A DNA stretch of 64,000 bases from Metaphire vulgaris (GCA_018105865.1 CM030836.1:20030503-20094502); one strand, 5' to 3'; positions 51,169-63,495 are shown, counted from the stretch's first letter. Program-made: numbers and translations. Notes: a model not told the origin generated them from the letters alone.

Positions 51169-52347
51169 GGTGGAAAATAAGAAATGGCCATTATGCTGGT
51201 CTGATTGCATAGTAAGTAAGTATAATCTTTCTAATAATATGCTGAAATTTCAAAACCCTCTGACATTTTCACAGTTAATCATTAATGAGCGCAGCCAAAC
51301 ATAACCTCGTTCGTTCAACTAGACTGACACTTCGTCGGGCGCTAGAAAAAGCACCGAGTCGCCTCTTCGTCTAAAAGTAGAGCCAATCGATGCTACACCA
51401 CTGCAGCAGCAGCAGCAGCAGCAGCAGCACTCGTTCAAACGGGAAAACGAAGACTAAGAAGAAGAATAATACGAGCGATACTACAGTGTCGATGACGTCA
51501 TCAAGACTTCGTTTTCTTCTTGTTTCGTTTCTTTGATTCTCTTGATTCTCTTTCCTTCTCGGTGTCGTGTGCGTTTTGATCTTTGAAACGAACTAGACAA
51601 AGAAAGACACAAAAAATCGTTAAATGTCGGATTTCGTCTGATAACAGCACCTAAGGGGATGTATTCGGAGACGTCCGTAACAGAGGTTCTATATAGTGCG
51701 TGTGCCATATCATTGATTTTCGGCGCCATTTTGGTGCTCGTTTGACTTTTGGTTCTCCACAATTCGTCGCCAAGTGCACGTTCTTTGTTTTCGCGTCCAG
51801 CTTCGAGACTGCTGCGCTATTTTCTGACGCGTTTTAAACTTTTAGTGCGCGCTAATCGTGCGAACCAGAAGTCAGTGCTTTTCACGGGGCACGCCTTGAA
51901 ACAGGAAAGTCAGGCCTAGGCCTATTAGGTCTCTATCTAGGCCTATTAGGTCAAAGAGTCAAGCGTTTCACATTTAGTGTTTCATTTAGCGCTGTGGATA
52001 GTGCTTAATGCACACAGCTAATCTCTTCTCAAATACCGCGGTAACACGATTGAAAATCTGGAACAATGATGAATAAGGATGACAATATATTTGTATTTTT
52101 AGAAAAATTAGTGGGTTGGGAATTGTCGACCAACTCCCCCACCCGCCCGCAAAAAGCCCAGACTTCTCTGCCCTCCCCCCACTTGGGCGCAGTTCTTGAC
52201 CATTGGGTGGGGGTGGGGGGTAGCAAATTTCTCATAATCCCTCGACAATCGTGGAATTATTTCCTGGAAATGAGCTTTTCAAAGGATGCTAATAGTCTGC
52301 TGTTAGGAAACTGCTTCGGTCTTTTCCACTCTTGAGCACTAATAATC

Positions 52348-52396
<49 letters not shown>

Positions 52397-52703
52397 CACT
52401 AAAAGCTGTCTCTTCTTCGTCGGAAGTATGCTGTATACATCGTCCGGAGTACGTGAACCGAATCCCGATTCCCTTCTGTCTAATTGCTTGCATAGCTTTT
52501 TTTTACGAGCAACCAGAATTTACTGCGACGCGTATGTATCTTTACCCAACCACCACCACCCCCCGGTTGTCTTCCCATGGTAGACAAGTGTGTGGTGTGT
52601 GTGTGATCCATAAGTAGTTACGATTGCTTGGTTCTTCCTCCTTTTCCTCTTCCATCGATCCATGTCGTCTTTTCTTACCCTGGCATTGGGTTAATCCGTG
52701 TAG

Positions 52704-52704
<1 letters not shown>

Positions 52705-52775
<71 letters not shown>
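52705..52775. repeat. (AT)n microsatellite
   Basis: Uninterrupted AT tract. Confidence 0.96.
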
Positions 52776-52777
<2 letters not shown>

Positions 52778-53076
52778 GTTCAGTCGGTCTTAGGATCGTG
52801 ATTTTAGATTCATGTATTCTTCGAAGGTTTAATCTTCGGCTCCGCAAAAAACATGTTTTCTGTTGACGGAACAATAGCGGCGACGAACTTCTCTTCCGAT
52901 CAACGGATATTTGATACCCGGATTTCCGGCAAAGAACCGGATTTGAAACGTGTTTGCGAATCGAGAACACGCATTCCAATAAACAGTTCCTTTACAGCTT
53001 TAATCGGAAACCAACATATTCTACCAGTGAAGGTCCAATAATTATTATCTCCAATACCTCTGGCAAATCGAAAATG

Positions 53077-53191
<115 letters not shown>

Positions 53192-53193
53192 TT

Positions 53194-53379
53194 CAGGGCG
53201 TAGCGACAGGGGGGTATATCGGTATATAAACCCCCAAAAATCAGTCTACCTTAAAGTTTTTTATGTGATTTACATGTGGTTATATGTGGTTTATATGGTT
53301 ATATGTGGCTTATAGTTAAGATTTATACCCACCCAAAATATTTATATCCTCCCAAATCAAATGTTTGGCTACGCCCCTG
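53194..53379. mobile_element. hAT-like MITE, CAGGGCGTAGCGAC family, exact 8-bp duplication
   Basis: Starts CAGGGCGTAGCGACAGGG, ends TTTGGCTACGCCCCTG. Exact ATATCGTT at 53186-53193 and 53380-53387. Close relative of 39184-39382. Confidence 0.93.
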
Positions 53380-53819
53380 ATATCGTTGGGGTAACCACAG
53401 GGTTGGTGGGCTCGGGGATCCGGTTCTCCTATATTCGGATTGTGACCGGTCGAGATTGATGGAATCTCTGTCCGTCCAATGGAAAAAGAAAAAGAGATCG
53501 TTCGCTGGCTGCTTTGATTGGTCGTGTCGTTCAATGCTTCTTCGCTGAAAAGACCGGCGATTACAGTATCGGCCGAAAGTTCAACTTCGGAAAGTTGCTG
53601 CGTTTTGAGGCCCGAGGGAAACATTGTTGGATCGGCGGGCGAGCGACAGTCAGCCAGTCTGCGGCGACTCATTATCGTCTTCTTATGGGGGGATAACAAG
53701 ACAGCGTCCCTCGCCTACCCCTTCTTCTTCTTCTTCTTCCACTCCACCACCATCACCACATGGTCGATCTAATGTTTATCTCACATCTTGCGTTTAAGTT
53801 GTGGCGACAGATATGGAAT

Positions 53820-54066
53820 GCTCTTGAATGAATGAATGAATGAATGAATGAATGCATGTATGTATGTATGTATGTATGTATGGATTGATGGTACGGATGG
53901 AGGAATGCTTGGATGGGTGGATGGATAGATAGATGGAAAGATGGTAGGGATGGATGGATGGATGGATGGATGAGCGGACTGATGAACAAGCGAACGAACA
54001 AATGGATGGATAGACGAATGAATGAATGAATGAATGAATGAATGAATGAAATGAATGAATGAATGA
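53820..54066. repeat. Tetranucleotide array (GAAT)n/(GTAT)n/(GGAT)n
   Basis: Successive tetranucleotide blocks, all of ATGN type, with (GAAT)n at both ends. Ile/His-rich minus-strand frames are artefacts. Confidence 0.93.
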
Positions 54067-54886
54067 TTGATTATGGCTTGTCCTGATCTGAACGCAGAAT
54101 GAATGCGCATCAAATCGAAGCATCAACCAAATGACAAGATAATGAAAGAAGAGAAAAAAATTCGTCGCCAGAGGGAGTTCCAGAAATAATTCCACGTCCG
54201 GCGTATCACTCCGCGTCGCTTTGCTATACGCCATTTATTTTCGCTGACATCTCAATCGCGGAGAAATGAAAAATCTGGCACGGAAGAAAATAATACAGCC
54301 AGAATTAATTAGCCTATCATCCGGCCATTTAGGTTTCTCTGGACAAACGCGCGCAGTTTGCCAACAGTTGACCCATCACGCCGACTGTCTGTATGCGTGT
54401 AATTATGTAAAACAGTAAAAGTGCGTGTGTCTGTCAGTGCGTAGGCGCGTTGGTGTCGTGCATAAGTGCAAAATCCGAGTCGCGTCTGCAAAACACGTGA
54501 GGGAAATTCGGATTTTGACATTTGGCGCTAACAATTCTGATCGATGACGTTGGGAAAGGTAGTGCATCTCACTCGGCGGGAGATTAAAGTAGGCCAATCG
54601 ACTCCTGCTGCAAAAAAGGTGTACGGCACTAGCCTAAACGAGAACCGATAAGTGCGTCGCGTTGCACTTTTTAAATGTCAACTCTTTGTCGTTTTTTTAA
54701 ACCAACGTATAATAGGCCTATATTTCGAAATTGATAATTCAAATTTTTTATTTTGGGACACGATCGCAGATAATAAATTGACAATAGGTACACAGAGGAG
54801 TAGGCTATATATATAATATCTATATATAATATATATATAATTATCACATAATGGATGCTATGGTTGCTGTAGAAGTTAGTTATAGA

Positions 54887-54985
54887 AAGGCTGAGCGCCT
54901 AAGAATAAGCAGCTACTGTTGTGCTGCTTCCCAAAGCGCTATATAAATCCACAAGATTTTACTTCCTTACTTACTTACTTAATTC
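54887..54985 (+). mobile_element. SINE-like family 1 copy with (ACTT)n tail
   Basis: AAAGGCTGAGCGCCTAAGAA, TAAGCAGCTACTGTTGTGCT, AAAGCGCTATATAAATCCAC then ACTT units. Nearly identical to 63392-63494 over about 90 bp. Confidence 0.82.
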
Positions 54986-55629
54986 CGGAAATGTATAAGA
55001 CTTCGAGAGTATTTTAGGCACCCACAGGTTTAATTCTCGCGCCCAAAACCAACCGGCAACGAATTTTCAAGGGGGGGTAGAGCCTCTCGAGCCTTTGCGA
55101 GCTCCACAGAGCAACGATGGAACCTTTCAGTATCCGACCGCATCAGTTCCAGAGGAAAGCGCATTTCTCAAACCGACTTACAATCCAGAGATTTATAGAG
55201 CGCCCGATAAATACGTGATTTCGCTTCCCATGGCAGAGCAGAGAGGGACTTGTGACCTGGAGCAGTCGGGGGTATCATATGTCGAGCTTGAAGGGGATGT
55301 AGTTGTTGGGAAGTGGTAGCAGTGGGGGGATGTAGTGGTGGGGGATGTAGCAGTAGGGGATGCAGTTGGGCAGTGGGGAGGGGAAATTCCCCCTTACCCC
55401 TACAAATCGCGCCCTATGGCAGAGGATCTCTACCGTATACGAAGAAATGAAATATCGATAAGACAGATAAGAAACGGATATCTGACATTTGACTAACGCA
55501 GACTCAAAACATGTCCGTCACTAACTGTAATTAATTAATAATTAATTGAAAGGAATTACAGTGTATGACCAGACCATTATTAATCTATCTTAACAGGCCT
55601 AACCCTATAAATTATATCTCTTTCCCAGA

Positions 55630-55850
55630 CAGGCCCGTCTTTACGTGTTAAAAATCGGGCACAGTGCCCGGGGCCCCGCGCGTCTTAGGGGCCCCGCGCC
55701 GCGCCGCGCGCAAACTTAATTTTTTTAGCCTGTCAACGTTCAAAAACGTTTTGGAGATGACCTTTTTTTGCTTGTCAACATTTCATCTTCACATCTAGGG
55801 CCCCGCAGGCCGCCAGATGCCCCGGGGCACCACGCAGGTATAAGACTGAT
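55630..55850. mobile_element. Decayed MITE with GGGGCCCCGCGC core
   Basis: AGGCCCGTCTTTACG and GGGCACAGTGCCCGGGGCCC at the left, GACCTTTTTTTGCTTGTCAA inside at 55760-55778, CCCCGGGGCACC-ACGCAGG at the right. Related by the internal word to the other families. Ends not defined. Confidence 0.45.
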
Positions 55851-56937
55851 TCAAAATGGCATACTATTTCAAATACGTGACTCGTAAGTAGCCTACATTT
55901 GCGCCTACATTTATTAAGTATTCAAGTGATTGGTTATTGGCCAATCGTTCCTTCCGCGATTGCAAAACATTTTGATGAGGATGGAACGAGCCTCGGGAGT
56001 TTGAGAATAGCCCTCTATAGGCATGAGAGTAAAGTAACTCGGAACTCTGATTTGTTGCGTTCTGGACTCCGTTGCCAACATTCGGTTTCATAAAATGCAA
56101 CGAAATTACAACAGATAAGCATTGGGGAACGTTGAAACAATTGGTTTCTGGAATAAGAAGGAAGGCTAGGGCGAGACCCGCCGAGGAGGGGGTGTGAGGC
56201 GGCAAATGCCCAGGGGCCCGGGCGGGTCCGCGAAACGTGTCATCTCATACAACATTATTTATTATTATGAGCACGCCGAAGGCGGTTGGATGGGGGGGGG
56301 GGGGGTCAAAGGCATTGAAGCAAAAAATGTCACCACCACTTTTTCACACTTGATCTGTACATTTTTGTATATTTTCTTGAAAACTTTAGAACTTTTTTGA
56401 AGACAAACTTTCTTTAGAAAAATATAAACTCTCAAACTTTTCAGGGATCCGTGACTGCTCTGCTGCCCAGGGACCCGGAATTTCGCTCGACGGGACTGGC
56501 TAGGCAAATGTAAGAAATTTGATCTCGGGGTGACCCCCCCTGTTCGCGAAGTCCTTGACAACAATAATAATGGACACACGCGCTGGGAACCGAGAAGAAG
56601 AATAATGTTCTACCACACCGGCGTCTACCTACCCCCCCCGCCACCACCACCCACCCACCCACCCAATCGCCCGCCAATTTCCGTCCTGACTAAAAGATGC
56701 CAGAGAGACTAGACAGATGAAAAATTTACCCGTGGAAATATTTGATTGTCAATTATAATATATGTCCGGAACTACTACCTGTCTATGAGAAAAAGGTGTT
56801 TCTCGTCTTAGGCTCTTACACAAGAAGCGAGCGGTGAAGCGATGACGTCACTGGTCACGTGACGGTCGCTATCATCGATCTTTTCTCTTCGGAGCTCAAT
56901 GTTATTTTGTTATTTGAGAACTTACATTGAAGCCATT

Positions 56938-57135
56938 TAGTTTTGCTTCAAAGGCTCTGTCTGTCTGTCTGTCTGTCTGTATGGCCCTCTGTCTGTCTGT
57001 CGCTCTCTATCTCTCTCCGCTGGTCTGTCTCTCTCTCTCTGTCTCCTTCTCTTTGTCTGTCTCTGTCTGTCTGTCTCTGTCTCTCTGTCTGTCACACACA
57101 CACACACACACACACACACTCTCTCTCTCTCTTTT
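56938..57135. repeat. CT-rich block, copy 1 of a local duplication
   Basis: TTTTGCTTCAAAGGCTCTGT then (CTGT)n, TATCTCTCTCCGCTG, (CT)n and (CA)n. The same order recurs at 57577-57800 (TTTTGCTTCAAAGACTCTGT). Flanking sequences near 56788 and 57885 (TATGAGAAAAA, TTTCTC, CTTACACA) also agree, so a segment of about 640-1100 bp was duplicated. Confidence 0.85.
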
Positions 57136-57248
57136 CTCTCTCCATATACTACAGGTAGTAAGAGGACTGAGGCTGTTGTCGTCCTCGTCACTTCTACTGG
57201 AATCTCGGTAGAGCTACGAGAAATAGCGTGTCTGTCTACCAGTCGACC

Positions 57249-57249
<1 letters not shown>

Positions 57250-57283
<34 letters not shown>

Positions 57284-57285
57284 CT
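57250..57285. repeat. (CAA)n microsatellite
   Basis: Pure CAA tract. Confidence 0.95.
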
Positions 57286-57576
57286 TAATACTTAAAAAGC
57301 AATCCTTCAAAATTTTCATGGTTTCGATCGAATCTAAGAATTTCCCAGTCATTTCACTGCCGCGAAGCTAGTCTCTCTCGGGGGATACTTTAGAATATTT
57401 AACATTCGATTTGTATTCTCAAATTTCATGGAAATTCTTCGTAGGTCTCTATTTCATTCTTCAGTATCCAGGGAGATTTTGAACAATTAAATAATGCGCT
57501 CCTTTTAGAAATCGCCAGTGGCAACAACCAGACTGACAACACTGTTTCCGGTGGCACGTAGACTTTTCCAAAGGTG

Positions 57577-57750
57577 CTTCGTTTTGCTTCAAAGACTCTG
57601 TCTGTCTGTCTGGCCCTCTGTCTGACTGTCGCTCTCTATCTCTCTCCGCTGTCTGTCTGTCTTTGTCTGTCTCTCTCTGTCTCCTTCTCTTTGTCTGTCT
57701 CTGTCTCTCTGTCTGTCTCTCACTCTCACACGCACACACACACACACACA

Positions 57751-57800
<50 letters not shown>
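57577..57800. repeat. CT-rich block, copy 2 of the local duplication
   Basis: See 56938-57135. Here the terminal (CT)n is longer. Confidence 0.85.
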
Positions 57801-57801
<1 letters not shown>

Positions 57802-57968
57802 ATTTGCGTCTTGAATGGCGAGATCATTGAACACAGTCTATAGTGTAGTCTGTACCTTGTTTTCTATCGTACAGTAGTAGGTGGTAATGTATATGAGAAA
57901 AAAGAGTTTCTCCTTCTTACACAGGAAGGGGTTAGTTTCCGAACTGGAAATACAAGACCATCCTTACA

Positions 57969-58157
57969 CAGTGTCTTGTCCAGACAACAGGCCTTAGGGG
58001 GCGGGGGGTGGGTTAGGGGGTTGACTTGGCTGTAGGGTAGGAGACTGAGTTCGATGCAAAAATTTGTCAGTGCTGGGATTTTTGGGAGGAATTTTTGTGG
58101 AGAGGGGTTGGCTGGGGGGCAGGGAGATTCCCCGTAGCAGGCCAGGATAAAATACTG
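57969..58157. mobile_element. hAT-like MITE, CAGTGTYTTRTCCAG family (minus orientation)
   Basis: CAGTGTCTTGTCCAGACAAC to GGATAAAATACTG, with interior GCAAAAATTTGTCAGTGCTGGGATT-type words reverse-complementary to 23950 and 50049. Flanks tccttaca and gtcttaca match at 6 of 8. Confidence 0.75.
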
Positions 58158-58765
58158 GTCTTACATACTGGACGTATGGCAGATGGTAGTTGTGAGAAGT
58201 CGCTTACAATACTGTAATTCGCGTAATGTAATGTAAAAGTCGTCAGATTCTTGCAAAAAATAAGATGTCCTTTGAAATGGAAATTATTGTTCTTTTCAAA
58301 GTAATACAACATACGAAACACACAGTGCTTTGTTTTGGGGGACAAACACCCTCCACTGGCTCTACTATTTAATAGTATATACCTGATAGGCGCGTACGTT
58401 GTGAAGAGAGCTTTCGCCAACAGGTGGCGCTGGATCAATAGTGTAACGGAGACCACCGCAAAGGTGCAATTCTCTAAGCAGATCGCCTGCAAGACGAGCT
58501 CTATATCACTGCAGTGGTTCACCGGTCTTTATTTAGCGCATCCGCCCAACCGGAAACTGGATTTGACGTTCATTTAAACAATCGTATATTCACGAATAGC
58601 AATGGGTGGGTGGATGGGGGGGGGGGGGGTGGAAGGTTACCAGGAAACAGACAGCATTAAAGTTGTAGCCGTTGTTGTCGAACGCGCAGATCTATGCAGG
58701 TCACGAGACCGGTTGGGTTGTAGCATTCACGTCGGTCGGTTGAACAGTTTAATTGGGTTCGCCAT

Positions 58766-58866
58766 CAGTGGGGCTTTAGGCAAGGGTTTAGGGGGCCAAC
58801 AATCTGTTTAATGTATGTAACCCCAACTGCACGCCCTCAATCTGGCCCCCGGTGGAGCCGCCACTG
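58766..58866. mobile_element. Short hAT-like MITE, exact 8-bp duplication
   Basis: CAGTGGGGCTTTAGGCAAGG to TGGAGCCGCCACTG. Exact TTCGCCAT at 58758-58765 and 58867-58874. Deleted member of the CAGTGGCGGCTCC family. Confidence 0.88.
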
Positions 58867-59124
58867 TTCGCCATCTGCCCGCCGCCCTATCTATGCGTAG
58901 CCTACGAAAGATGCGAGGATTGCAGTGTGTGTCTGTGAAATGGACTCGGCAGTTAAAAACGTTATCTCGCCACACCTGTCACATCAGACGTTGGAAGGTT
59001 TCTATACAGACGACTAACTGAGCGAACAGGACGTTTTGCGAGAACTTTCGTGCGGGGAGGAGGGGAGGGGAGGGGGAGGGACGGGGTACGAAAGATATCC
59101 GAAATATACTGTCCCTTATCAAAG

Positions 59125-59840
59125 TTTGCATGACACAAAGTTATAACTGGAGGATGATGCAAACAAGAAGATCTAAGAAATTGTTTCAGTGGTCTGTGGA
59201 CTGGCAGATGCTTTTCAATAAATGTTCTGTAATGCATGTTGGGAAGTCTAATAATGGTAAGGAATATTCTTTAGGGGAAGGTTCTAACCACAACAGAAAA
59301 AGAAAGAGACTTGGGGATAATCACCCATAGAAGTATGAATCCATCTCACCAATGCATGGAGGCAGCAAAAAGGGAAACCAAATGTTGGGAATGGTGAAAA
59401 GGACAATTGTGAGTCGTGACAAAGAGATAATCATTAAACTTTATAAGTCATTAGTAAGGCCTCATCTGGAATACTGTGTTCAGGCTTGGAATCCATTCTT
59501 GAAAAAGATATAGATTTTAGAAAAAGTGCAAAGACGAGCAACGAAGATGGTCAATGGGTGCCATAATTTAAGCTGATTCAATATTGTGGACTGACAACAT
59601 TAGAAAGGAGAAGAGAAAGAGGGGATTTGAGACATACAAAATAATGACTGGGAAAGTAGATGTGCCATATGATCGATTCTTTACATTGGCACAATTTAGG
59701 CCACAAGTGCAAAATGTTTAAGCAGAGGGTTGGTCCAAGAAAGAAAAACTTTTTTTATATAGTTTGGACGAGGTGGGAGTGACAGTTGAAACAGTGAACG
59801 GATTCAAAGGCTATCTAGATAAACTAGGTTATTGAATGCA
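59125..59840 (+). pseudogene. LINE reverse-transcriptase relic (CR1/L2/jockey-type C-terminal half)
   Basis: Conceptual translation in shifting frames shows WQMLFNKCSVMHVGKSNNG, a degraded LGDNHP, RPHLEYCVQAWNPFLKK, EKVQRRATKMVNGCHNLS, TTLERRRERGD and VETVNGFKGYLDKLGY. The PHLEYCVQAWNP and EKVQRRATK motifs are diagnostic of the thumb region of non-LTR retrotransposon ORF2. Stops and frameshifts make it inactive. The AGTGGTTT hairpin and (ATT)n follow directly. Confidence 0.85.
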
Positions 59841-59852
59841 GATGGTTACATC

Positions 59853-59891
59853 AGTGGTTTTCACACAGGCTTACTTAGCCTCTAAACCACT
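59853..59891 (+). repeat. AGTGGTTT double-stem hairpin repeat behind the LINE relic
   Basis: AGTGGTTTTCACAC, AGGCTTACTTAGCCT, CTAAACCACT: outer and inner arms both pair perfectly. AAATCACA then (ATT)n follow. Same order in reverse at 22641-22686 with TGTGATTT. Confidence 0.85.
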
Positions 59892-59901
59892 AAAATCACA
59901 T

Positions 59902-60006
59902 TATTATTATTATTATTATTACGATATAATTATTATTATATGATATATTCTGATAGACAGCTATTAGACGACCAATTTATGCAGCGCAAAGTTATATACA
60001 TAGGTC

Positions 60007-60050
<44 letters not shown>
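59902..60050. repeat. (ATT)n and (AT)n microsatellites
   Basis: (ATT)n at 59900-59921 and 59931-59940, (AT)n at 60010-60050. Confidence 0.9.
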
Positions 60051-60051
<1 letters not shown>

Positions 60052-60058
60052 ATGTATA

Positions 60059-60375
60059 CAGTGGCGGTTCCACTTGGGGATGAGTGGGGATGCATCCCCC
60101 ACCGGACTTTCGGACTTACTTTTTTGCTTGTGATTGTGAAAACCTATTTTTGGGTCAAAGTCTAGTAAAACTAACTGGGGTTGACCTTCCTTTTTTGCTT
60201 GTCAACCTATTTTTTCGGTTAAAACGTACTAAAAATGTACTAAAATCAGAGATAAATTCCCTTTTGCCAGCCTTTTCCGGCAAAGTTTATTGATTTTTCC
60301 TTCTATTTTCATCTCCCACCAACTTTCTATGAATTCATTCACCCCCCCAATCAAGAAATCCTTGAACCGCCACTG
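60059..60375. mobile_element. hAT-like MITE, CAGTGGCGGTTCCA family
   Basis: CAGTGGCGGTTCCACTTGG to CCTTGAACCGCCACTG. Flanks aatgtata (60051-60058) and actgtata (60376-60383) match at 7 of 8. GACCTTCCTTTTTTGCTTG-type words at 60119 and 60183. Confidence 0.87.
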
Positions 60376-60383
60376 ACTGTATA

Positions 60384-60732
60384 TACTGCATGCTTTGACG
60401 TTGTGGGTTTACTGGTTTGAGTTTGATTGACATTTTCGCGTAGACAAGGATACGATTAATTGTAATGGAGCGCAATTTCCGTGCGTATTTGTTTTTCCTA
60501 TTCTATGACGACGACTCAAATATCCCTCTGACGTTGGTCGGTTACAGCTTTGTTGTTTACCGAAGCACTAGAGACCAATGGACCTGGAACATTATTGCAG
60601 TTATGACCTTGAATCGCTTGTATTTTCCTTTGGCTTTAATTTGCTGTATAAATTAATAAATTGTGCATGTTACGCTGCAAGCATACGTTACAGTAAATAA
60701 CGGACAATGTTATACGCTGTAACGCATACTAG
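60384..60732. other. No recognised gene
   Basis: A short plus-strand frame at 60465-60656 (63 codons) has no recognised domain. Confidence 0.4.
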
Positions 60733-61293
60733 CAGTGGCGGTTTCAGGCAGGGCCGCCGAGAGAAATTCCGGGCCCCAGAACAGAAAAATTTGCGGGCAA
60801 TAATAAAGAACAATTTATCAAGTCTCGGAAAAACCTGGCAAGCGAAAAAAACATTATCAACTCTCCAAAAACAGCCTGACAAGCAGAATACGTTATCAAT
60901 TCTCAAAAAAACACCCTGACAACCCCCCCCCCAAAAAAAAAAAAACCACCTTATCGTCACCGGTACAATGTACCGGCTGCACCCCCTCTCCTCAGGCCTG
61001 GTTTCAGGAATTATTGGTGGGGTGAAAAAATTTTTTGGAAGTTGGTGGGGAGATGCAAAGTGAAGAAGAAAAACAAGAAAAAACAGAAAAAATGTCATTG
61101 TTAGTAGTGTTTTGTTCACTAAAAGTTAAGACACCTTGCCAAAAAGGCCGACAAGCAAAAAAAGAAGGTTATTTGCAGTATTTTCACTTTAAAAAACTCA
61201 CCGGAAAATAGGTTGACAGGCAAAAAAGGTCATCCGGAACCCCGGTGGGGGGATGATGCATCCGCAGTCATCAACATGGTGGAACCGACACTG
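60733..61293. mobile_element. Outer MITE (CAGTGGCGGTTTCAGG) interrupted by a nested element
   Basis: The left end CAGTGGCGGTTTCAGG at 60733 continues after the nested element as GTTTCAGGAATTATTGGTGG, and the right end is GTGGAACCGACACTG. It contains the shared word at 61149 and 61213. Its own octamers no longer match. Confidence 0.8.
60749..61000. mobile_element. Nested MITE with exact 8-bp duplication (CAGGGCCGCC to GGCCTG)
   Basis: Flanked by exact GTTTCAGG at 60741-60748 and 61001-61008. Starts CAGGGCCGCCGAGAGAAATT and ends CTCCTCAGGCCTG. Related to 30338-30460. It inserted into the outer element, so it is the younger one. Confidence 0.9.
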
Positions 61294-61437
61294 TATAGGG
61301 CCTACTTGGTAATAACGTACCGCAATGTACGGTCTCGTGTGATGCGCTACCGTATTGGATGATATTGTACTGTATATCCTTGTACTGTACTGTATATACT
61401 GTACATCCTCTACCTCCTTTGAACGGTTCTCAGTTGC

Positions 61438-61534
61438 GCTGAAGACATATTTATTCAACATTTCATTTCCATTTATGTAAAGTGCTCTTGCTTTTGGCAC
61501 CTAGCTATGATATTGCGCTATAGAAATTGTCGAG

Positions 61535-61593
<59 letters not shown>
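61438..61593 (+). mobile_element. SINE-like family 2 copy with (AAT)n tail
   Basis: GAAGACATATTTATTCAACA, GTGCTCTTGC, TTGCGCTATAGAAATTGTC then (AAT)n at 61536-61593. Confidence 0.7.
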
Positions 61594-61594
<1 letters not shown>

Positions 61595-61726
61595 TATAGC
61601 GTATACCATCTCGCATGTAGCGCACTCAATTTAACAGGGCCGCTAAGTATATACGTTGCAACGAAGTTCTACTGTAGTATCCTTTTAGAGGACCACGATT
61701 ATCTGGGTCTTGTCTTGTTTTTCTAG

Positions 61727-62210
61727 ATTCGTGGCGATCGTCCTACCGTTGAGCGCCCGGGCTTTTACGACCAAGTCCCGTACCCGTCGCATCATCGGCA
61801 TATCGTGGCTGATAGCCGTCGTCGCCTCCGTACCCTACCTGCTCTGTCGCAGCTACCCGTTCACCATACACAGCCACCTCGGGTTCGCCTCTCGGCGCAT
61901 CTGCAACGACCGTTTCGACGACCTGGACCGGTGGATCAGTCCACCCGCCTCCCCCTCCCTCTCCGATCAGATCCACTTCGAGTCCGCTGTTACAACGCCG
62001 GACCATCCGGAGGACGTCCGGACTACGGTGCGACCGCAGGGAAGGTTCCGGAAAGGGTTCTTCATGTTCCTCTTCGTCGGCATGTACCTGATTCCGGCGG
62101 GGATCATACTGTACACCTGTATTCACATGTCCATCTGCCTTATGAGACCCGCACAGACGCCCGGAAGAGTGAGATCGACCGTTGCCGCGCTGGAAAACAG
62201 CAAACGAAAG
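61727..62210 (+). CDS. Peptide-receptor-like GPCR, coding exon 2 (loop 2 to TM5 and loop 3)
   Basis: The acceptor TTGTTTTTCTAG precedes A-TTC-GTG, completing Arg148 of the split codon and restoring E-R-F-VAIVLPL. The exon encodes 161 further residues: basic loop 2 (TTKSRTRRIIG), TM4 ISWLIAVVASVPYLL with its Trp, an unusually long loop 2 outside (about 70 residues, with Cys in RRICND), TM5 MYLIPAGIILYTCIHM with the conserved Pro, and basic loop 3 ending NSKRK. The donor AAG/GTGAAA is at 62211 and leaves phase 0. TM6 and TM7 are not found up to 64000, so the gene continues beyond the window. Confidence 0.88.
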
Positions 62211-62474
62211 GTGAAATTATTGGAATAATATTTCAGACGACGTCATTAGCTTCTCTTTTTTCACAAATATAAGAGTGACTTGAGAAATTAAAATGAAAAT
62301 AAAGATTATGGCTCTTTTTCAGCACATAAGTCACGTGTATTTTAAGATTGTGGTTACTTAACTTGGAGACAGAACGTTGGAGACAGGACGTTGGAACTTA
62401 CTTTAATAATGTTGCTGTTTATATATTTGATTCTGCTATTGCTTATAACTGTTTGATAGATTATATATTAGGCC

Positions 62475-62615
<141 letters not shown>

Positions 62616-62641
62616 CACTACTACTAGAGTAGTTACTTACT

Positions 62642-62642
<1 letters not shown>

Positions 62643-62711
<69 letters not shown>

Positions 62712-62772
62712 GTTATTATTATTATTATTATTACTACTACTACTACTACTACTATTACTATTACTACTACAG

Positions 62773-62862
<90 letters not shown>

Positions 62863-62872
62863 AACTGCTACT
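62643..62872. repeat. (ACT)n microsatellite with ATT interruptions
   Basis: ACT units broken by ATT units at 62714-62731. Confidence 0.96.
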
Positions 62873-63391
62873 ATAACTACTACTGTTTGTCATTATACTC
62901 TGCTGTCTCAATATCTTCGCCTCGATCATCTTTCACACGTTCTGCAAGAAGTGCACTGAACTCTAGATGAGAAGAACCGAACATGCGAACAAAGATGCAT
63001 TTCTTCGGCTATTTTGAGTCAGGAATTCGATCCGCGAAGACGATGCATTTCAAATAAGTGGAACTTATTACAACGGATGCAGATGGAAAGCGATATCAAT
63101 CATTCGTTGGTCGAGAGAAAAAAACACATTATGCGAATCGTCTCGAGTGCTGTAATTCGCTTCCTGACAATACAGGACTGTCGCAAGACCTCTTCTTCAA
63201 TTCCACTCCTATTCGTTTTTCGAGCGCTTCAGGCCCGAGATCAGTGCATTAAATCAAAGCGCTATATAAACAGACAGAACATCTACATTTTAATGCACTT
63301 CTTCCCCCCTGCGGTGACTTCCCCTTTTCGGACGTTTCGGGGGAATTTACGAGCTTTTGTTTTGAATTTTTTAGCCAATAGCTAATTTAAG
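62873..63391. other. No recognised exon
   Basis: Searched for TM6 (WxP) and TM7 (NPxxY) coding sequence in all plus frames without success. AAAGCGCTATATAAACAGAC at 63257 is a SINE-tail word. Confidence 0.45.
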
Positions 63392-63461
63392 AAAGGCTGA
63401 GCGCCTAAGAATAAGCAGCTACTGTTGTGCTGCATCCAAGGCGCTATAGAAATCCACGAGA

Positions 63462-63494
<33 letters not shown>
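63392..63494 (+). mobile_element. SINE-like family 1 copy with (ACTT)n tail
   Basis: AAAGGCTGAGCGCCTAAGAA to AAGGCGCTATAGAAATCCAC, then ACTT repeats from 63466. Near-identical to 54887-54985. Confidence 0.82.

Positions 63495-63495
<1 letters not shown>

Noticed and set aside
55095..55319. 74-codon plus-strand frame with an ATG nearby in a good context
   Set aside because: No recognised family; inside a GPCR intron and followed by a G-rich repeat. Coding not supported.
62884..62966. Hydrophobic stretch that might be the missing GPCR TM7
   Set aside because: No WxP or NPxxY motif, no acceptor in the right phase, and it stops at once after a Lys/Cys-rich end.
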